A stretch of DNA of 64,000 nt from Microvelia longipes (taxonomy: Eukaryota > Arthropoda > Insecta > Hemiptera > Veliidae): contig JACMZG010001914.1 of NCBI GenBank assembly GCA_018340805.1, positions 47,688,263-47,752,262 on the forward strand, read 5' to 3'. Below, piece after piece: positions 48,724 through 59,365 of the stretch. A model generated the notes under the pieces. That model saw only the letters and a list, made by a program, of their open reading frames with translations, was not told the DNA's origin and searched no databases. Numbering within the stretch: the first letter of the stretch is position 1; every line of letters begins with the position of its first letter. The position numbers and the translations under genes are program-made.

Positions 48724-48910
48724 TGTATAGTATATATACATTATTTATTTATTTTTTATTTATTTATTTATTTTTTATTTATTTATTTATTTATTTTTTT
48801 TTTTTTTTATTTTATTTTATTTTATTTTATATTTTATTTATTTATTATTTATTTTTTTTTTTATTTTTTTATTTTTTTTTTTTTCTCTCTTTTCTTTTTT
48901 TTTAGCTTCT
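48724..48910. repeat. T/ATTT-rich low-complexity tract in LINE 3' UTR
   Basis: Runs of TTTA, TTTTA and T up to 12 nt. The Tyr/Phe-rich frame through it is not a gene. A C/T segment TTTTCTCTCTTTTC follows. Confidence 0.9.
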
Positions 48911-49035
48911 TTTAGAAATATTTCATATGAATTAAAGAAGAAAACGATTTATAAAAACTTATTTTTCTCTTATACTTAATTTCATTATAAAGTACTAACA
49001 AAAAGTAGCTTGAGAATAAAAATCTAAACGAAAAG

Positions 49036-49070
49036 CTAGCCACGCACAAGCCCTAAGCTTATGTGGCTAG
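49036..49070 (+). ncRNA. LINE 3' UTR hairpin
   Basis: CTAGCCAC and GTGGCTAG form an 8-bp outer stem; AAGC/GCTT can extend it after a small internal loop, closing on CCTA. It lies about 135 nt before the element's end, a position where some LINE RTs recognise their template. Function not shown. Confidence 0.45.
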
Positions 49071-49205
49071 TAAGATCTTATTTATAATCAAATGTCATTA
49101 GGAATAGATGAACTAAGACTTTTAGAGCCTTTATTAGGATTGTATTGCGTATTACTTTTGTATATTATTTTTTAAATAAAATTATTATTATTAAAAAAAA
49201 AAATA

Positions 49206-49690
49206 ATAATTTTTACTTTTCCTCATTTATACTGTTGATATATAGAAAAAGTATTGCAATTGAAGAACCAGGTACTGTCGATACTTGCTGCTTAACAGCA
49301 AGTATCGACGGTACCTGATTCTTCAATTGCTTCTTCAACTTGCAGTAAATATAACCTTTTTGAAAAGTTTTTTTTTTTTGCAAAAAGTACCGAAACCGAT
49401 ATGTCATCTGAATTATTCGATTCAGGTGTTTAAAACCTCACAAGTGGTTTTAAAAAAATTGTCTGTCTGTATAAGTGCGTATGCGTATATGTGTGTGTGT
49501 CTGTTATCATCGTATCTCCAAGTGTATTTATGCTGGAGGGTTAAGCCTTGGTACAAAAATAAATATTTGGTTTGAGTTATGCTATTAGGAGAATAATTTT
49601 TAGACCTATAAACATAGAGATATATTACTAGACGGGGCCTATTGGTTGAATTTTGAAATATCGAAAAAGTAACCTGACCACATTCGATTA
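49206..49690 (+). mobile_element. Family A, copy 2, interrupted
   Basis: Begins TTTTTACTTTTCCTCATTTA as in copy 3 (59,369), is interrupted by a foldback fragment (49,257-49,364), then continues with GAAACCGATATGTCATC, TTCAGGTGTTTAAAACCTC, CTGTTATCATCGTATCTCC and TGTATTTATGCTGG. It is truncated before the GCGAAGC hairpin region. Adjacent to the LINE 3' end. Confidence 0.75.
49257..49364. mobile_element. Foldback-end fragment nested in family A
   Basis: Arms CAATTGAAGAACCAGGTACT plus GTCGATACTTGCTG, and the inverse (49,296-49,329), around CTTAA, then CTTCTTCAACTTGCAGTAAA. Only the outer ends of the 21/27-kb foldback family are present; the ribozyme-like cores are missing. Confidence 0.8.
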
Positions 49691-51600
49691 TCATTATCAT
49701 CAAATAAACAGAACAAAAAAAAAACAGTAAATTATATAGTAGAATGTTTAGAATACAAATCACAATAAACAATCTGCGGGAAGCCGAAAACAATTGATTA
49801 ATTATAACCTCAACTCCCTCTTGGAGGAGGTTTCAATGAGGTTACACAGAGCCCCTGAGAGCCCCATTAAATATGTTTCAGGCCTCTCAATGTATTAAGA
49901 TAGTCTATGCCCCCTCTAGTATATATCTCTATGCCTATAAAGCCATTCAAAACACCATCAAAAATATCTTTTGACAATATTAAAAAAATAAATAAAAAAT
50001 AATAATAATATAAAAAAAAATACCCAAACCAAAAAATTATCCTTAACCCAAACAAACCCCCTCACACCTCTAAAAAATAATCAAAATTTATATCACAAAA
50101 ATAACAAATAAATAAATAAAATAAAAATAAAGAGGCAAAAATTACCCTAAATCAATCATTAAAATATGACTCTGGTATACACAAAATAAATATTGTATTG
50201 CTTTTGCCAATAAAGAACATTTTATTGAAATCTAAAGAAAAAAATTAGACTATTAATCCGCATTAAGGATTCATGAGAATTCATAAAATACGGGAATTTG
50301 TTGATCTGTTTAAGATTTAGCACGCATTAACAAATACTATCTATTGTTTGAAAATTTAATTGTTTATTATTTTAGTTATTATTCAACTAAGAAGATTTCA
50401 AATTTTTTTTTGAAGAAATTCAAAAATTTAATTTTTATAAATTAAGTGCTAATGCAAATTAAATTAGTTGCTAGCTTTCATGAAATAGAAATTGGTCTAT
50501 CTCTGCGGACTTTATGATACCCTGCAGTATTAACTATTTAATTAATTAATAAAAACTTAGTAATAATTAATTATATCGTCATAATAAAGCATTCTAATAA
50601 TCAAAATTAAGAACTTAAAAATAATAAAACTATTTTTGATGTTAAAGTTATTTTGAAAGCTTTTTAAATTTAAAATATTTAATAACTTTGATTAAAACTT
50701 TTTTAATTTTAAAAATTGTATTTTTAATTGTCTTTTTGATGTTTGTTTAAAGTTAAAGAAATTATGAAACTTTTTTAATCATAAATTTCATCTCAACTCG
50801 GATTATTTAATTAAAAAATTAATATATTTTTATATTTAATTGATGTCCTAAAAGTCATATTATTTTATAACTTTAAAGGATTAATTTTTATATTATTCAA
50901 CTCATGTATTCGCTGCTAGCAAATCAAGTGGTCAAATTCGTTAGGGTCCTACAGTTTCCTTCTTTAATCGTATACTACTATTAATTAGTACGTTGACACA
51001 CACTTCTAGATCCACGTATCGTATTGGATCCGGAGGGGATCCGATCGCATACGCTAAAACTTAGGAGATGGAAATGGATTCCCCGATACGCTGTTTGTAT
51101 CTTTAGACACGATCGTATTTAACGGATAACCTTCTTTTCCAACTTTTATATCACTTTATTTCACTTCAATATTACCGTTTTTAATCAAATAACTTTTGGA
51201 ATATTATTTTTTTAGTGTAACTTTATTATTATCCAAAGAAATCACGATTTAATTAAATATATTTTTTGTTTCAAACTTCCTAATAACCAAAAGTGAACCT
51301 TCACTGTAAAAGACGCGATGTTTTGGCGGGATCAAATTTCACGTAATCTTACTCGGTCGACTAAACATATACGGTGCCAGAACCTTATAGTATTTAATGC
51401 GTATCCAATACGATCGCCTATTTAATACGCTGTGTTAAATTCTCTATTTTTTGGTTTTTGATGGGGTCACTTTTTTGTATCGCAAATCGCCTTAGTGCGT
51501 CATCCTCTTTATTCAAAATCCTTCATTAGCACGAAGGCCCAAATCTGCTTATTTAAACTTCTCAATAATAATGTATTAAACCCACCAACACTAATAGAAA
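49691..51600. other. AT-rich intergenic, no gene seen
   Basis: No gene recognised. 50,930-51,430 has slightly more GC and repeats of CGTATxxxATACGATCG-like words without a clear structure. Confidence 0.5.
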
Positions 51601-52500
51601 TTTTTTTTTTTTTTTCTTTTTTTTTATTTTATTAATTTATTTAATTCTTTTTTGTTGTGCCTTCTTGTTATGTGTAGATATTGAGATTTAGATTGGCTAA
51701 ATTTTGCTTATTTTTATGTGCCCAGATGTTAATAGTCATAAGAGATTCATTGAAAATTGCCTCTAGTTCTTCTGCTGTTCTGGCAGCTGCCAAAAGAAGA
51801 TAGTCGTCGGTGAATGCTAGTCCTTGACAGTTGGGTGGTAAAACTAGTCGAAGTAATGAGTCGTACTGAATAATCCAGAAGCCGGGAACTGGAGGATCCC
51901 TGCGAGCAGCCGCAGCTAGGTTATCGGTTTTATAAACTGAATCAAATCTTGATTTACTTTTTCTGTTGGTGAAGTAGGATTGCACAAGGAGTAGGAGATT
52001 AGCTGGACATTTATTTTCTCTTAGTCGGTGGATGATCGTGGGCTGCCATGCAGCGTCAAATAAATACCCCTTCAATGACTGATATCAATGCGACATGCAT
52101 TTTAATTTCTAAATTAGCTTCAACAAAGTTTTTTAGTTCATTGTGGCGTCGGTGGGGCTGGTTTATGGTCTAAAACCAAATTGGCGATTGCTAAGAAGAT
52201 CGTTGAAATGAAGATAGAGCATAATTCGGTCTATCATCAAACGTTCAAATAATTTAGCTAAAGTCGAAAGTAAGCTTATTGGTCTGTATTGGCATGCATT
52301 TTTAAGTGAGATCGACCTGGTTTTTCTATCATAATTATTTTTGAAGTTTCCAACAAGTGGGAAATATAGCTCTTTTTAGGCATTCATTAAAGATGGCAGT
52401 AAAAAGGTTTGGTAAAATTTCAAAAGTATTTTTTTCAAGTATGGCAAGAGTAATGCCGTCTTCACCTGAGGCTTTATTAAGAGCGGCTTTTGTAAAACAA
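51601..52500 (-). pseudogene. R1-like LINE reverse transcriptase fragment
   Basis: Reading the minus strand from about 52,495: KAALNKASGEDGITLAILEK and LPNLFTAIFNECLKRAIFP, then (new frame) YRPISLLSTLAKLFERLMID, SNRQFGFRP, then FDAAWQPTIIHRLRENKCPA, LLRLVLPPNCQGLAF, TDDYLLL and NIWAHKNKQNLANL. This order (fingers, palm, TDD box, thumb start) fits R1-type LINEs. The PQG-type block is garbled (PPVPGFW), and at least two frameshifts and several stops occur. The coding part stops at 51,668 and a long T tract on the plus strand (an A tail for this strand) follows at 51,601-51,635, so the insert was polyadenylated in or just after the RT. Confidence 0.8.
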
Positions 52501-52556
52501 TATGTATGTGTGTGTATGTGTATGTATGTATGTGTATGTATATATATACATATATT
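52501..52556. repeat. (TATG)n/(TGTA)n microsatellite
   Basis: TATGTATGTGTGTGTATGTG-type repeats running into TATATATACATATA. It marks the 5' limit of the R1-like fragment. Confidence 0.95.
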
Positions 52557-52950
52557 TCAATCCCTGTATTAATTTAAATTAATTTATACTAGTTTATTTT
52601 CAAAATTATAAGTATTTTAAAAACATTGAAAATTTACGATAATCTATTAGAAGTTAAAAAATAAAAAAATAAATAAATAAATAAAATTTTAGTATTTAAA
52701 ATATTAAATTCATCAAAACTAAAATGATAAATAATGATAAACAGAAGATTGCTACGAAAAAGAAAGAAGATTACAATTAAAGAAAAGAAAAAATAAAAAT
52801 AAAAAAGAATCATAATTATTCTTGAACCAAATGCTACAACTAAAATAAAATGAAAATGCAAAAAAGAAAAAAGAAGATAAAAGATCAACATGTTATGCGA
52901 AAGCGGTGCATGTTTAGAAAATAAAGAGCCATAGCAGGGATACTGTTATG

Positions 52951-52991
<41 letters not shown>

Positions 52992-53506
52992 AATAGAAAT
53001 ATGATATTTAATTAGCTCATCTATCTTACGCGGTATCCTAGAATTTTACATAAATATCTTCCTAGAAAATCTTAATCTATCTAATTTCTAGTTGAAAACA
53101 ATATAGATTGAAATCATCTTGAATTTGTTTCCTTATAAATCCTTGTCGATGTTTTTAATCTTTTATTAGGAGGTCCTAAAATTCTTTAATGCGGTATTAA
53201 AAGCTCTTTTAAGATTCTCAAAACATTCATATTAGAAGTGTCCTTTGTAACATTAACAAACCCTTTTAGAATACTAACAAGTCGGTTCGTTTGATGGCAG
53301 CCCTTATAGTCCGGCATGAGGAAGATGACAGTTAAACCCTCTATACATCATGTGGTGTAATCAAAACCACGTGGAGGACTAAACAACTCTTCCAACGATT
53401 GTATGACTTATGTTTTATTATTTATGTTGTTTATAAAAGGATTTTTTAAACATATGTAAAGTGTTATATCATCGGGTTTATATATGAATGATATGAAATC
53501 GTTGAG
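52557..53506. other. Intergenic; poly-A tract at 52,958-52,989
   Basis: A 32-nt A run follows A-rich, AAGAAAAGAAA-like sequence (52,660-52,890). It could be the tail of a retroposed copy, but no transcript body is recognised. Confidence 0.5.
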
Positions 53507-53745
53507 CCGTAGCGGTAATGATACGCTATACATGTAGCGGTAAAGATACACAATACATGTAACGTAATGATACACAATACATGGTAATGATACACAATAC
53601 ATGTAGCGGTAATGATACACAATACATGTAGCGGTAATGATACACAATACATGTAGCGGTAATGATACACATACATGTAATGATACAGTAGCGGTAATGA
53701 TACACAATTCATTAGCGGTAATGATACACAATACATGTAGCAGTT
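53507..53745. repeat. 25-bp minisatellite
   Basis: About ten units of TAGCGGTAATGATACACAAT then ACATG, some shortened by 5-9 bp. Minus-strand frames rich in CVSLPL/HVL are repeat translations. Confidence 0.95.
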
Positions 53746-54010
53746 GTCTTGTATATTACCTTTATTAGTAAATGCGAAATATTACTTTTATTTGGTTTCA
53801 ACGATATTAATGTTTTAGTCTTGAATTCTACAAATGATTTAGCGCCTGTTATATTCATTAAATGAGGGAAATCAATTATTGTTTAATATTGATGTGCTTA
53901 TTGCCTATAAGTAATAATAGTATTAACAATGAAATTAGTCTAGAAGATAAAAAACAATTTGCCAAAAATTTTAAATTTGTTGATGTCGTTATAAATTATT
54001 CTATACATAC

Positions 54011-54075
<65 letters not shown>

Positions 54076-54108
54076 ATATATGTATGTATGTATGAATGTA
54101 TGTATTTC
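53746..54108 (+). repeat. Direct-repeat module copy 1 with (TA)n
   Basis: Shares with 54,446-54,760: TTACTTTTATTTGGTTTC, CTTGAATTCTACAAATGAT, GGCGCC/TAGCGCC, TTATATTCATTAAATGAG and TTGTTTAATATTGATGTGCT, then a (TA)n(TATG)n tract (54,004-54,108). A 77-codon frame from 53,862 starts with a hydrophobic stretch (MREINYCLILMCLLPI) but runs into the microsatellite; copy 2 does not keep the frame, so coding is unlikely. Confidence 0.7.
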
Positions 54109-54349
54109 TAGACACTTTCTTGTAAACACGCTCTCGTGTTTATCTTTCAAAGTTTCGAAATGCACCAAAACCTTTAAAGATAAACAGTAACTAAGCTTTA
54201 AACTAGTGTAAATAATATTACGTACTGCTAATTTTAGAGGCGTAATTTTGTACAACCAACTGGATAATTATGGGCATTTCCTTTGAAAAATACAGACAAA
54301 ATGAGTTGTGATCAGTCCTTGATAATTGAGTAACTGCTTAAGTCCTAAA

Positions 54350-54445
54350 GCATAAACCGGAACCTTAAACAAGAAATGGGTTGTTAAGCACGGAAGCACG
54401 CATCCCAAAGGAAATTCGGCCGACCTGCGGCCCACCGCGCCGGAA
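54350..54445 (-). repeat. Family D, minus copy
   Basis: Reverse complement carries TTCCGGCGCGGTGGGCCGC, GGCCGAATTTCC, TTCTTGTTTAAGGTTCCGG and TTTATGCTTTAGG, the family D landmarks. Confidence 0.7.
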
Positions 54446-54751
54446 TTTTATTTTACCTTTATTTGTAAGTGTAAAATAAAACCTTTATTTGGTTTCGACG
54501 GTATTAAAGTTTTAGTGTTGTTGTCTTGAATTCTACAAATGATCGAAAACGAAAACATTTGGCGCCCATTATATTCATTAAATGAGAGAAATGAATGATA
54601 AATTGTTGTTTAATATTGATGTGCTAATAATTAATTACTATAACTAAGTGCTTATAATTAATACTATTATTAACAATACGCTTCGTAACATCCCCAAAGA
54701 TTAAACTCTTACACCTACACACACACATGTACATACATACATATGTATATG

Positions 54752-54823
<72 letters not shown>

Positions 54824-54836
54824 TGTGTGTGTGTGT
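54446..54836 (+). repeat. Direct-repeat module copy 2 with (TA)n(TG)n
   Basis: Second copy of the module at 53,746, with extra GATCGAAAACGAAAACATTT before GGCGCCC, ending in a (TATG)n(TA)n(TG)n tract at 54,715-54,836. Confidence 0.7.
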
Positions 54837-55853
54837 ATTTGGGAGGATTACAGAGGATCTCTTATGATAAATAACATAACAAACTGAATTATGAGTTTTG
54901 AAAAATCGGCTGTGGTGTTCCAAAAAGCTGGTGTTACTTTTCTAACAATAAAACAAAACTCAATAAACTTGTAATGTTATGATGGCTCTTCAAATGGTAA
55001 AAAGTTAACCTATCACTAACTAGTTTGTTCATAACCCAGGTCAGGGATGTCAAAAATAAATTGGACTTAAGGCCCTCACTTCTTTCCCCTAAATATGAGT
55101 CATTGTCAAATGCCTTTACTTACTAAGTAGTCACCCCCTCTTATTATACTTTAATTCTACTTAAAAAAAGCTTAGATCTCCCTGAATGCCTTTATAGATT
55201 GATCTAGGTTCCAATGAAGAAATTGATTTTTAGACAATTATGTATGTCACTCATTAGTTCAAAAAAAGAAACAAAAAAAGAGAACCTATTTTATTATTGG
55301 TTAAAAATTAGTTTTTAGGTTGTTATAACTGATTGTGATGTTTTCAATTACCATAACCACAAATAGTGAAATGAAATTGGGGGGCTTGTTCTAGATTCTA
55401 AATGACGCAGATGTTGCGTGTGTGTACACACACGCGTCTCTACTTAAATATTTTAGAAAAATCTCTTTCCGTCTTTATCTCTCAAGTATAGGGAAAAGTT
55501 TTTAACAAACAATTTAAGCTTTTTATTGTACTTCACTTGCCTGACTTAAACTGATAACGACTTGTGAAAAAAAATGTTAGAAAAATATCAGAAAAACCCC
55601 TTTTGTATTTATTTTATATATTTTCTCATATCTTTACCCTTTGCAGGATTTATTACCATACCATTTTTGGTTGAGTCAAAATCATCTGTTGTTGACTGTG
55701 ATGCATAAGGCAAAGTTTCGCCTTTTTTGAACCTTAATAAAACTCGCGCATCATACAAAATTTATCCCGACGTTTTGAACTGGTCATAGACGTTATGTCT
55801 ATGACCATAGATAATGGCCAATGCATGATTTCATGGTTTTGTTACTTCCAAAG
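54837..55853. other. Intergenic, no gene seen
   Basis: Contains the inverted pair GGTCATAGACGTTATG/TCTATGACC at 55,783-55,807 and GTGTGTGTACACACACG at 55,419. No gene. Confidence 0.5.
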
Positions 55854-55865
55854 CCATGCATTTCT

Positions 55866-56225
55866 GACACAACTATCCATGTTTTGCAAAATTCAGTAGT
55901 ATCAAATGATAAATTTTTGCTTGCCAAGCATGATGGCGGTAAGAGAGCACCGCTCGTCTCTGGTAAATACTTCACATTATATTCTACGGAATAAATTGAA
56001 GGTCAGAGTGAGTTCAGGCTCTGTCGGCGCCCTGATGAGTTAGACGTAACGAAACAGAGTGGGACATGACATTATGTCGAGCCATCAATGATGACAAATG
56101 TCGAATGATGGAACAGTTCCCAAATGTAGCAGAGCATTTTGCTTATTGCATTTCCTAGGTGTCTCTCGCTCAATTTTATTGTGTCAACTATTCATGTTTT
56201 GCCAAACTCAGAGTATCAAATGATA
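55866..56225 (+). mobile_element. Hammerhead retroelement, 1.15 units, 12-bp TSD
   Basis: Flanked by the identical 12-mer CCATGCATTTCT (55,854-55,865 and 56,226-56,237). The insert starts with about 46 bp (ACAACTATCCATGTTTTGC, AAAATTCAGTAGTATC, AAATGATA) that recur at its very end (56,184-56,225), so it is one 316-bp monomer plus a partial second copy. A type III hammerhead is at 56,019-56,059. No coding frame. Truncated copies with 12-bp duplications lie at 22,922 and 33,781, and a decayed one at 23,690 (minus). The pattern fits reverse transcription of a circular or multimeric RNA by a borrowed retrotransposon machinery. Confidence 0.85.
56019..56059 (+). ncRNA. Type III hammerhead ribozyme
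   Basis: Order: CUCUG (stem III 5' strand) - UC (cleavage after C) - GGCGCC (stem I, self-complementary) - CUGAUGA - GUUA GACG UAAC (stem II, 4 bp) - GAAA - CAGAG (stem III 3' strand). Every conserved core position is present: C3-U4-G5-A6-U7-G8-A9, G12-A13-A14, the A15.1-U16.1 pair and H17 = C. Stem III is 5 bp plus A-U. Stem I is very short, so self-cleavage may need a dimer, as for other minimal hammerheads. Confidence 0.85.
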
Positions 56226-56237
56226 CCATGCATTTCT

Positions 56238-57069
56238 CTTGCCACCTCAGCCCTCAGCATTGTTATAACCTATACTTAGTAGACTATAAAATTTCTCCCA
56301 GAATTCTATTATCTTCTCACGTCTAAAATCATATTTGATAAAATTTTCTTTACATATCAACTTTAATCAGTTCCTGTTTCCAATACTGCGTTTCCTTTGT
56401 TTACTTCGCCTTGAAGCCATCTTGAATTTCTTTAGTCAAGATCTCATGATCAAAGATGTCTTATATTTGTTAATTTAAAGCAGCTAAGTTTTGATGTTAT
56501 GACGTTGAAATTAGAAACGTTCTAATGTTACTCGTTTGTTTACATCCCTTTGTTCCTGATAAGCAAGTTTGTTTTTGAAGGTTTCTCAAATTGAATATTA
56601 TTTACCAAGTAATACACCATCTTGGTTATTCTCTATAGTTACAAAACCATTCCAGTGTAACAACAAAACATTGTTAATAAAAATCGAAGCAAGGAGTATA
56701 ATATATTATACTAATACTATACCCCTTGATCTGAGTATAAAATCGAATTGGCTTTTTGTTATTTTTGGAGAAAATGATGTAGCATAGGTATAGTTTACTG
56801 CTGATTTATATAACTACCAACATACTGTAACAAATATGCCTAACTAAATACAATTTATTTTGATATCATTGATTTGTCCTTTTCTAGGGGCGGGAAAGTG
56901 ATCCCCATCCACAAGCGATGTTGGAGTTGCTATTTTCGATAAAAGGAGTTAAAAAATCCGCATGCATTCCATAGAAAGCCTAGCTTGTGGACACCTTCAC
57001 GCTAGAATCTTTTTCTTTCCAATCTATTCACTAGCCTTTATTAATACTCACAAAGTTACCCACTTTTAA
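56238..57069. other. Intergenic, no gene seen
   Basis: No gene recognised. A 72-codon frame at 56,569-56,787 lacks a family signature. Confidence 0.5.
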
Positions 57070-57680
57070 AATCGGTGTGAAAGTAAACATAAGAAAACTT
57101 TTGCACCATGGCTACGCAACACTAATTTTTATTACGGACCTCCGCGCAAGAATTATTATGCAGTATTATATACTTATTCAGTATACGGTAGGACGGTACT
57201 GATACGGTATAGTTTCATTCAACCCATAGCTCCAATAAATATCGAACGCCGTTCGTCAAAGACATTGTTTCCTCTCGATACAATTCCTTTCATCCAAATT
57301 AGATTCCCATCCTAATCCTCTTGTCCAACCCTACATTCCAGAACCATTCCTTCTAATCCTCCGCAGCGCCTTCGACGACAGTGGCCGCGTGACCTTCTGT
57401 TGTAATCAATATTAATTTAAATTCAAAAACGCAAAACATTTCAGAAAATTCAAATTTAGTGAAAAATTTCTATTACACTAATTTAGTTCAAGCCAAATTT
57501 TTATATTATAAGTAAAATTTCAACATTTACCTAACCACGCCAAGGAGTATCACCACTGGGTGATTCCTTCTATCAAGACTGCCAAGTCACTTTAACCAGC
57601 ATTAGCTGATCAAAGCATAAATGTCAAATACATTTATTGTAGACAATAATCAATAAAGTTAAAAAAAAAAAAAAAAAAGA
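57070..57680 (+). mobile_element. Probable retroposed copy with AATAAA and poly-A
   Basis: Ends CAATCAATAAAGTT followed by 18 A (57,661-57,678), a polyadenylation signal about 10 nt before the tail. The body is unusually GC-rich at 57,080-57,400 (ACGACAGTGGCCGCGTGACC) and includes a short frame KEYHHWVIPSIKTAKSL. I cannot tell whether it derives from a host mRNA, a LINE 3' end or a SINE; the 5' limit is uncertain. Confidence 0.45.
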
Positions 57681-59365
57681 TTTTAGGATTTCTACAACAC
57701 TACTGTTTTAGCATAAGTACATTAAGTAAAAACCTTTATGTGTGACACAGCTTTGAAAAAAATACAATTCCTCCTTTGTTGCAATCCATTACAGTGTCTT
57801 AATAGTAAACATTAATTAAATCTGGATGTCACTTTTTTCAGACATTAAAATGCTTTACTGTCCTCAGAAAGGGAAGAGAAAGTAATACTTTTTATAACAA
57901 TGCTTTCTGTTTTAGCGTGAAGGGAACAGAACTGTTCTTTTAACCCTTTTCCTTTGTCGATTAATTATAGTTCTCTTTTATTTTTCTATGTATTTTAATA
58001 ATACAACCATACAAGTGAGAAAAATTCAAAATTAGCATAACATGTTTGTAGGTCGTGCTTCATAATAACAATACGAATTTAGTTTAATTTTATTTAATTT
58101 TTAAAACAATTTGTTTAATGACATAGATAAAGGACATAGATTAAGAAAACAAATTTAAAAGAATACAGCCTGCTTAATTGATGTCATCTATTATTATTTT
58201 TTTTTTATAGCCTCCCATAATTTTAACGAGACACTATGAAATATAGACTTTTAACCTACATAACATTTTAACTAAAAATAAGGGAGATTTGGGTTTTAAT
58301 ACTCCCTCTTCATATTAATGAAGACATAACAACCCTTTTTGCTCCCTGTGACGTCACCCAGGTCCTTTTTGTAGGAGTTCTTTTAGAAATTTCGACGGAA
58401 AAAAACTACGCTCAAAAAACCTAAGAGGTGTTTAATTCTATCATAATTAAAGACGGTTACCCTTCATTAATTTTACTTTAAAAAGATTCCAGTGAAGGTA
58501 AATTCAGTTTTGTTCTTTCATTTTTTTTTTTTGGTTTAAGAACCTGGATTTTTAATTGGATTCAAAGAACAATTTGGTGTGTTTTAATTTTATAAATCCT
58601 CTTTTATGTTTTTTTTACTTTCGTTCTTTTTAGTTCTGGGAATCTTTTTGTCCTTCTAATAGTTTGACTTAAATTCAAAATTTAAATATTTTTTACTTAG
58701 AATAAATGAAAAGAAAAGAGTTTTTGCACATACATTTTTTTTACTGTCCAAGCGCTTTCAAACTACCATGAGGTCATTATGATAATGGTCTCATACAATT
58801 ATGATAATATCCTGATACCATGATTATGGTCTCTTACAATCATAATGATGATCGTGGTCTCCTGAAATCCTTACGCTAGGATTTTTGTGAAGAGTGTCTT
58901 TGCATTCATCCATGATAAACGACCCAACTGGTGCTGAATGCTATCTGGTTGTTTACTAATTATAAAAATTATAAATTAATTAACATTCTATCTCATTATA
59001 AACAATAATAATACTAGAATTTCTCCTAATTGTTTATAAGTTTAGTTCTAGTATAACAGCTCTAAATAGAAAATAGCTTTGGAGACGCTGTCATCGTTAA
59101 ACTAGTAATATTGAAATTTATGACATCGTAAAAACTTCGTTTTTCTTCCACTTAATTTTTAAAATAGTAAAATTTGTAATAAACAAATCATTAACAACTG
59201 TATTAAAATTAATGTTTTTAACCTTAATGTTTCAATTAAAACATGTAGCATGTAAACCCGTGGTTGTATTAACTGTATTGATAATAAACTGTGCATACTT
59301 CTTTATAATATAAACGAATTCACTCGGGTCAAATTTTAATTTCGTGATATTTTTGATTTTAACAA
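57681..59365. other. Intergenic, no gene seen
   Basis: Near 58,785-58,865 a GATAATGGTCTCATACAAT-like unit repeats about four times. No gene. Confidence 0.5.

Larger units (their letters stand above)
42400..49205 (+). mobile_element. Three-ORF LINE carrying a virus-type helicase ORF (decayed)
   Basis: A non-LTR retrotransposon of about 6.7 kb. Order: 5' region, ORF1 (coiled coil, RRM-like, three CCHC knuckles; 42,548-43,784), ORF2 (virus-type superfamily 1 helicase; about 43,785-45,700), ORF3 (AP endonuclease and reverse transcriptase; 45,697-48,663), T/A-rich 3' UTR with a hairpin, and an ATT/A-rich end at about 49,165-49,205. RT motifs look like the Jockey/CR1 superfamily (Daphne or a neighbour is my guess). 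No RNase H is seen. At least four frameshifts and four in-frame stops make this copy inactive. Its 3' end abuts family A copy 2. The exact 5' end and target duplications were not found. Confidence 0.9.

Noticed and set aside
53408..53736. Cys-Val-Ser-Leu-Pro-Leu repeat protein (minus)
   Set aside because: Translation of the 25-bp minisatellite; frames change with each unit indel.
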